In this document: piece after piece, positions 7,160 through 9,858 of the stretch
Layout of the letters: the number at the start of each line of letters is the position of its first letter
Numbering within the stretch: the stretch's first letter is position 1
Assembly: GCA_016649785.1 (NCBI GenBank)
Contig: JAENXB010000098.1
Location: 1 to 9,858, forward strand
Source: Flavobacteriaceae bacterium
GTDB lineage: Bacteria > Bacteroidota > Bacteroidia > Flavobacteriales > Flavobacteriaceae
Direction: 5' to 3'
DNA: 9,858 nt
Program-made: the position numbers and the translations under genes
Notes under the pieces: model-generated
Told to the model about the DNA's origin: nothing
Databases searched by the model: none
What the model saw: only the letters and a program-made list of their open reading frames with translations

Positions 7160-7450
7160 ATGAGTAATTTCACGGAAATAGTTGATAGCCTTGAAAATAG
7201 AATTAGCAAGTTGCTTCATAAATATGAGGCGCTCAGGCAAACAAATCATTCTATTCAGGAAGAATTGACCTCCGTAAAAAAGGAAAATGAACAGCTGGCC
7301 GAGGAAGTTAAAAATTCTGAAAATCGAATCCAAACACTCAAAGCCGCCAACGCGTTGCTTGGCAGTAAAGATTACACAAAAGAAACAAAGCTCAAAATAA
7401 ACAGCTTAATTCGAGATATCGATCAATGTATTGTTCAATTATCAGAATAA
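7160..7450 (+). CDS. Small coiled-coil protein upstream of zapA (possible ZapB-like division factor)
   Basis: A 96-residue soluble protein. From about residue 8 to 65 it is dominated by heptad-like Leu/Ile spacing with Glu, Lys and Gln (SLENRISKLLHKYEAL, SVKKENEQLAEEV, SENRIQTLKAANALL), so a long parallel coiled coil is likely. The C-terminal 30 residues (KLKINSLIRDIDQCIVQLSE) form a further helix. There is no signal peptide or membrane segment. It lies 9 nt before zapA and behind a good promoter, so the two proteins are made together. Size, coiled coil and partnership resemble proteobacterial ZapB, which links ZapA to the division ring and nucleoid, but this is an analogy from context and not a recognised homology. 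Such proteins are sometimes misannotated in Bacteroidota from low-complexity matches. Confidence 0.82.
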   Translation: MSNFTEIVDSLENRISKLLHKYEALRQTNHSIQEELTSVKKENEQLAEEVKNSENRIQTLKAANALLGSKDYTKETKLKINSLIRDIDQCIVQLSE

Positions 7451-7459
7451 AAATAATAA

Positions 7460-7753
7460 ATGTCAGATCAGCTTAAAATCAAAATATCTATTGCAGACAG
7501 GGTTTACCCTATGACGATTCAATCCCATCAGGAAGAGGGATTGCGCAAAGCGGCAAAAAAGATAGAGGCAATGATTAAGCAATTCGAGCAGAGTTATGCT
7601 GTTAGGGACAAGCAGGATGTATTGGCGATGTGCGCCTTGCAATTTGCTGGACAAACCGAGCAAAAATCTTTAGATAATAATAGTGAGGTAGAACTGGCAG
7701 AAGATAAATTGAGGTCACTCAATGAACTTCTTCAAAAACATTTAACTACCTAA
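7460..7753 (+). CDS. zapA: Cell division protein ZapA
   Basis: A 97-residue protein with the ZapA layout. It has an N-terminal beta-hairpin (LKIKISIADRVYPMTI, residues 5-20) and the conserved EEGLRKAAKKI (26-36) leading into a helix. The remainder is a C-terminal coiled coil with the QDVLAMCALQFA segment (52-63). ZapA binds FtsZ in the cytoplasm and bundles protofilaments, stabilising the Z ring at midcell. Length matches the family (about 95-110). It follows a coiled-coil gene by 9 nt and is followed after 27 nt by the structured RNA. An A-rich leader (AAATAATAA) replaces a Shine-Dalgarno sequence. The E. coli zapA gene is likewise followed by the 6S RNA gene, which supports both calls. Confidence 0.9.
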   Translation: MSDQLKIKISIADRVYPMTIQSHQEEGLRKAAKKIEAMIKQFEQSYAVRDKQDVLAMCALQFAGQTEQKSLDNNSEVELAEDKLRSLNELLQKHLTT

Positions 7754-7780
7754 GTTCTTTAAAATAACACAAGGTTTACT

Positions 7781-7959
7781 GCCTGTATTAGTGATTTTTT
7801 TTGATAAACTCAACGTGATTTCTTTAAAAAGGGTGAGTTTAAGTTGTAAAAGCGTGCCGCTCCTGATATCTTTCAGGTTGGCGGATACTTGATCAGCTTG
7901 TTAGCCCTATACTTATTTTAAGGAGTTTATACAAAATCCTGGCTAATACAGGCTTTTTT
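7781..7959 (+). ncRNA. ssrS: 6S RNA candidate (Bacteroidota / 6S-Flavo type)
   Basis: A 225-nt gap between zapA and rny is almost filled by a structured RNA. Its ends pair perfectly over 11 bp (GCCTGTATTAG 7781-7791 with CTAATACAGGC 7943-7953), and six Ts follow. Inside, helices stack in rod order: 7804-7811 with 7923-7930 (8 bp), 7830-7834 with 7904-7908 (last pair U-G), and 7841-7846 with 7894-7899 (one G-U). The apical hairpin is 7857-7866 with 7873-7884 (CCGC/GCGG, CCUGA/UCAGG). An open bubble of 18 nt (7812-7829) faces 14 nt (7909-7922). A 170-190 nt rod with a central bubble is the 6S fold, which mimics an open promoter and sequesters the RNA polymerase holoenzyme. The position after zapA matches ssrS in E. 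coli. No clear promoter lies at 7754-7780, so it may be processed from the upstream transcript. Pairings were done by eye, and the name follows 6S family knowledge. Confidence 0.8.
7938..7959 (+). terminator. Terminator at the 3' end of the 6S RNA candidate
   Basis: A run of six Ts (7954-7959) directly follows the 3' arm of the RNA's closing stem (7943-7953). The stem-plus-U-tract is therefore a usable intrinsic terminator once the 5' arm at 7781-7791 is paired. A short local hairpin, CCTG (7938-7941) with CAGG (7949-7952), is also possible and excludes the long-range stem. Termination is probably partial, because rny starts 19 nt downstream with no promoter of its own in between. Confidence 0.55.
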
Positions 7960-7978
7960 ATTTAATTAAATTAAAAAT

Positions 7979-9544
7979 ATGGAATCAATACTAATTATTA
8001 TAATTATCGGCATGGTTGGAATTGCAATTGGATTTGCAATAGCCAAGCTCATGGAGAAGAAAAATGCGTCAACAATTGTAAAAGGCGCCAAAAAGATAGC
8101 CTCTACAATTATCAGGGAAGCCAAAATTGATGCTGAAAATATTAAAAAGGACAAGATACTGCAGGCTAAAGAAAAATTTATTGAGCTGAAAGGTGAACAC
8201 GAAAAAGTGATCCTGGGACGTGATAAAAAGATTGGAGAAGCTGAAAAACGCACCCGTGATAAGGAATCTCAGCTTTCCAGCGAATTGGCGAAAAACAAAA
8301 ATTTAAATAAGGATCTGGAAGAAAAATTAAAGGATTACACTTTCAGAAATGAATATTTAGAGAAAAAGCAGCAGGAAATAGATAAACTCCATTCCAGTAA
8401 AATTCAACAACTTGAAGTGATTTCCGGACTTTCTGCCGAGGAAGCCAAAGCCCAGTTGACCGAATCTTTGAGAGATACAGCTAAGGCTGATGCAATGAGC
8501 CTTATACAGGATACCATTGAAGATGCTAAACTTACAGCAAAACTGGAAGCCAAAAAAATTATTATCACTACCATACAGCGAATAGGAACCGAAGAAGCTA
8601 TCGAAAATTGCGTTTCTGTATTTAACCTGGAAAGCGATGAAGTTAAGGGTAGGATCATTGGAAGAGAAGGAAGGAACATTAGGGCGATAGAAGCTGCCAC
8701 CGGGGTAGAAATAATTGTAGATGATACTCCTGAAGCCATTATCCTTTCCTGTTTTGATACCGTTCGCAGGGAAATAGCAAGGCTCTCTTTGCATAAATTG
8801 GTTACCGATGGCAGGATCCACCCAGCACGAATTGAAGAGGTGGTTAAGAAGACCAAAAAAGAAATCGATGATGAAATTATCGATATTGGAAAGCGCACCG
8901 TAATAGATCTAGGAATTCACGGATTGCATCCTGAATTGATCAAAATTGTGGGTAGAATGAAATACCGTTCCTCATACGGGCAAAATTTATTGCAACACTC
9001 CAGGGAAGTTGCTAAATTATGCGGGGTAATGGCTTCAGAACTAGGTTTGAATCCAAAACTGGCCAAGCGCGCCGGATTATTGCACGATATTGGAAAAGTC
9101 CCTGATTCCGAAACCGAAGTGCCTCACGCTATTTTAGGAATGCAATGGGCCGAAAAATATGGAGAAAAACCGGAAATTTGTAACGCCATTGGAGCCCACC
9201 ACGATGAAATTGAAATGACTTCCCTATTGTCTCCAATTATTCAGGTTTGTGATGCCATAAGTGGTGCAAGACCGGGAGCAAGAAGACAAATACTGGATTC
9301 TTACATAAAACGTTTAAAAGATCTTGAAGACATCGCCTTTGGGTTTGGAGGAGTTAAAAAAGCATACGCCATACAGGCAGGAAGGGAATTGCGTGTTATA
9401 GTGGAAAGCGAGAGAGTAACCGATGATAAAGCAGCAAATCTTTCCTTTGAAATCTCGCAAAAGATCCAAACTGATATGACCTATCCGGGACAAGTGAAAG
9501 TGACGGTTATAAGGGAGACAAGAGCAATTAATATAGCAAAATAG
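7979..9544 (+). CDS. rny: Ribonuclease Y
   Basis: A 521-residue protein of the normal RNase Y length and order. It has an N-terminal membrane helix (residues 3-22, ILIIIIIGMVGIAIGFAI) and a long charged coiled coil (about 25-200). A KH RNA-binding domain (about 212-280) contains the GxxG loop GREG (228-231) within KGRIIGREGRNIRAIE. An HD phosphohydrolase domain (about 335-430) shows LLQHSREVA (His 340), LLHDIGKV (metal-binding His-Asp 369-370), GAHHDE (405-410) and Asp 425. RNase Y is a membrane-anchored endoribonuclease that starts decay of many mRNAs and processes structured RNAs. The start ATG at 7979 is preceded by an A/T-rich leader. The U tract of the upstream RNA ends 19 nt before it, so expression likely depends on read-through from the zapA promoter or an unseen promoter inside the RNA gene. 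A strong terminator follows at 9574. Confidence 0.96.
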   Translation: MESILIIIIIGMVGIAIGFAIAKLMEKKNASTIVKGAKKIASTIIREAKIDAENIKKDKILQAKEKFIELKGEHEKVILGRDKKIGEAEKRTRDKESQLSSELAKNKNLNKDLEEKLKDYTFRNEYLEKKQQEIDKLHSSKIQQLEVISGLSAEEAKAQLTESLRDTAKADAMSLIQDTIEDAKLTAKLEAKKIIITTIQRIGTEEAIENCVSVFNLESDEVKGRIIGREGRNIRAIEAATGVEIIVDDTPEAIILSCFDTVRREIARLSLHKLVTDGRIHPARIEEVVKKTKKEIDDEIIDIGKRTVIDLGIHGLHPELIKIVGRMKYRSSYGQNLLQHSREVAKLCGVMASELGLNPKLAKRAGLLHDIGKVPDSETEVPHAILGMQWAEKYGEKPEICNAIGAHHDEIEMTSLLSPIIQVCDAISGARPGARRQILDSYIKRLKDLEDIAFGFGGVKKAYAIQAGRELRVIVESERVTDDKAANLSFEISQKIQTDMTYPGQVKVTVIRETRAINIAK

Positions 9545-9573
9545 TGCCCTAAGCCTTATTTAATAGATAAACA

Positions 9574-9611
9574 AAACCCCACAGTTTTTAAAAGCTGTGG
9601 GGTTTGTTGTT
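9574..9611. terminator. Strong intrinsic terminator after rny, probably bidirectional
   Basis: AAACCCCACAG (9574-9584) and CTGTGGGGTTT (9595-9605) form a perfect 11-bp stem with a 10-nt loop, and a T-rich stretch follows (GTTGTT). On the minus strand the same stem is followed by TTGTTTATC, so it can also end transcription of the aldo/keto reductase gene coming from the right. It lies 29 nt after the rny stop codon. Confidence 0.88.
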
Positions 9612-9662
9612 AAATTCCAATTTCCAATTACCAAATTCCAAAAATCCGGGGATTGGAATTTT
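9612..9662. repeat. TTCCAA-rich degenerate repeat with inverted arm
   Basis: Three direct copies of a TTCCAA/TACCAA-like unit (AAATTCCAA 9612-9620, TTTCCAA 9621-9627, AAATTCCAA 9633-9641) are followed by the inverted copy TTGGAATTT (9653-9661). The second AAATTCCAA and its inverse can form a hairpin around AAATCCGGGGA. Such AATTCCAA-type intergenic repeats are, from memory, common in flavobacterial genomes. Whether this one recurs elsewhere in the genome cannot be seen here. Confidence 0.5.
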
Positions 9663-9666
9663 GAAC

Positions 9667-9858
9667 TTATTTCTCATCATAGATATTTTCATAGGTATTG
9701 CCTTCGGTAACAAAAAATCCTCCTGTTACGTATCGGAAGTTTTCATTGAGATTGGCGATTTTCTTAAGATCTTCTTCATCTAAATTGACACTGATACTTT
9801 TTAAATTCTCAATGATCCTACCTTCATTGACCGATTTTGGGATGACTGCAGTACCGCG
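9667..9858 (-). CDS. Aldo/keto reductase, C-terminal part (5' end cut by window edge)
   Basis: The last 63 codons of a minus-strand gene enter from the right edge and stop at TAA 9667-9669. The visible part begins RGTAVIPKSVNEGRIIEN, which is the IPKS segment of aldo/keto reductases that contacts the 2'-phosphate of NADPH. It continues with the usual helix (LDEEDLKKIANLNENFRYV), where the FRYV pattern is typical of AKR C termini. It ends in a family-variable tail (NTYENIYDEK) that normally closes over the substrate pocket. These enzymes reduce aldehydes or ketones with NADPH in the cytoplasm. The catalytic Asp-Tyr-Lys-His residues lie outside the window, so activity and substrate cannot be judged. 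It is convergent with rny, with the 9574-9605 hairpin between them. Confidence 0.88.
   Translation of the reverse strand, partial: RGTAVIPKSVNEGRIIENLKSISVNLDEEDLKKIANLNENFRYVTGGFFVTEGNTYENIYDEK

Noticed and set aside
7966..8253. Minus-strand open frame of 95 codons opposite the start of rny
   Set aside because: Its hydrophobic look comes from reading the complement of the membrane-helix and Lys/Glu-rich coiled-coil codons. rny on the plus strand is unambiguous.
8357..8898. Two long minus-strand open frames (154 and 164 codons) opposite the rny KH region
   Set aside because: They are shadows of a well-conserved plus-strand gene, with no family motif and no promoter.
1..9858. Defence system, mobile element or biosynthetic cluster
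   Set aside because: I looked for transposase, integrase, restriction-modification, toxin-antitoxin, CRISPR and reverse transcriptase signatures and for tRNA-like sequences on both strands and saw none. All clear genes are housekeeping or envelope functions.

Overview
The window looks like chromosomal DNA of a marine or environmental Bacteroidota, most likely a Flavobacteriaceae member of the Gramella/Salegentibacter/Zunongwangia kind. This rests on a type IX secretion (T9SS) C-terminal sorting domain, TAnnTTTG-type -7 promoter elements, A/T-rich leaders without Shine-Dalgarno sequences, a thrombospondin-type-3 lipoprotein, and low GC. No integrase, IS element, CRISPR array, tRNA, rRNA or phage gene is visible. 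This is mostly ordinary housekeeping and cell-envelope DNA.

Left part (1-3824). On the minus strand a secreted T9SS substrate (231-1994) is followed after 15 nt by a small DUF2752 membrane protein cut by the window edge. Divergent from them, a 78-aa two-helix membrane protein (2081-2317) overlaps by 4 nt an Smr-domain protein (2314-2862). Converging on these is a TSP3-repeat lipoprotein (2889-3824, minus).

Middle (3831-6976). The lipoprotein gene is divergent from a NifS/IscS-type cysteine desulfurase (3903-5051, plus). Each has a perfect TATTTTTG element exactly 6 nt before its ATG, which suggests leaderless or nearly leaderless mRNAs. A 236-nt spacer holding inverted repeats separates the desulfurase from a convergent secreted M23 metallopeptidase (5288-6976, minus).

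Right part (7102-9611) is the most interesting. A good promoter (TTG, 20 nt, TAACTTTG) drives a plus-strand cluster: a 96-aa coiled-coil protein, zapA, a roughly 175-nt structured RNA, and rny (RNase Y). The RNA has ends that pair perfectly over 11 bp and lead straight into a U tract. It forms an interrupted rod with a central bubble and a stable apical hairpin, and it sits directly after zapA, as ssrS does in E. coli. I call it a 6S RNA candidate of the Bacteroidota type. An alternative hairpin can remodel its bubble, and its closing stem plus U tract lies only 19 nt before rny, so the RNA may also act as an attenuator of RNase Y expression. A strong, probably bidirectional terminator follows rny. 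After a short TTCCAA-type repeat comes the C-terminal end of an aldo/keto reductase on the minus strand (9667-9858, cut by the window edge).

Functionally, the right cluster joins cell division (ZapA and a coiled-coil partner), global transcription control (6S RNA) and mRNA decay (RNase Y). The M23 peptidase, lipoprotein and T9SS substrate are envelope or surface proteins, and the desulfurase supplies sulfur for Fe-S clusters or tRNA thiolation.
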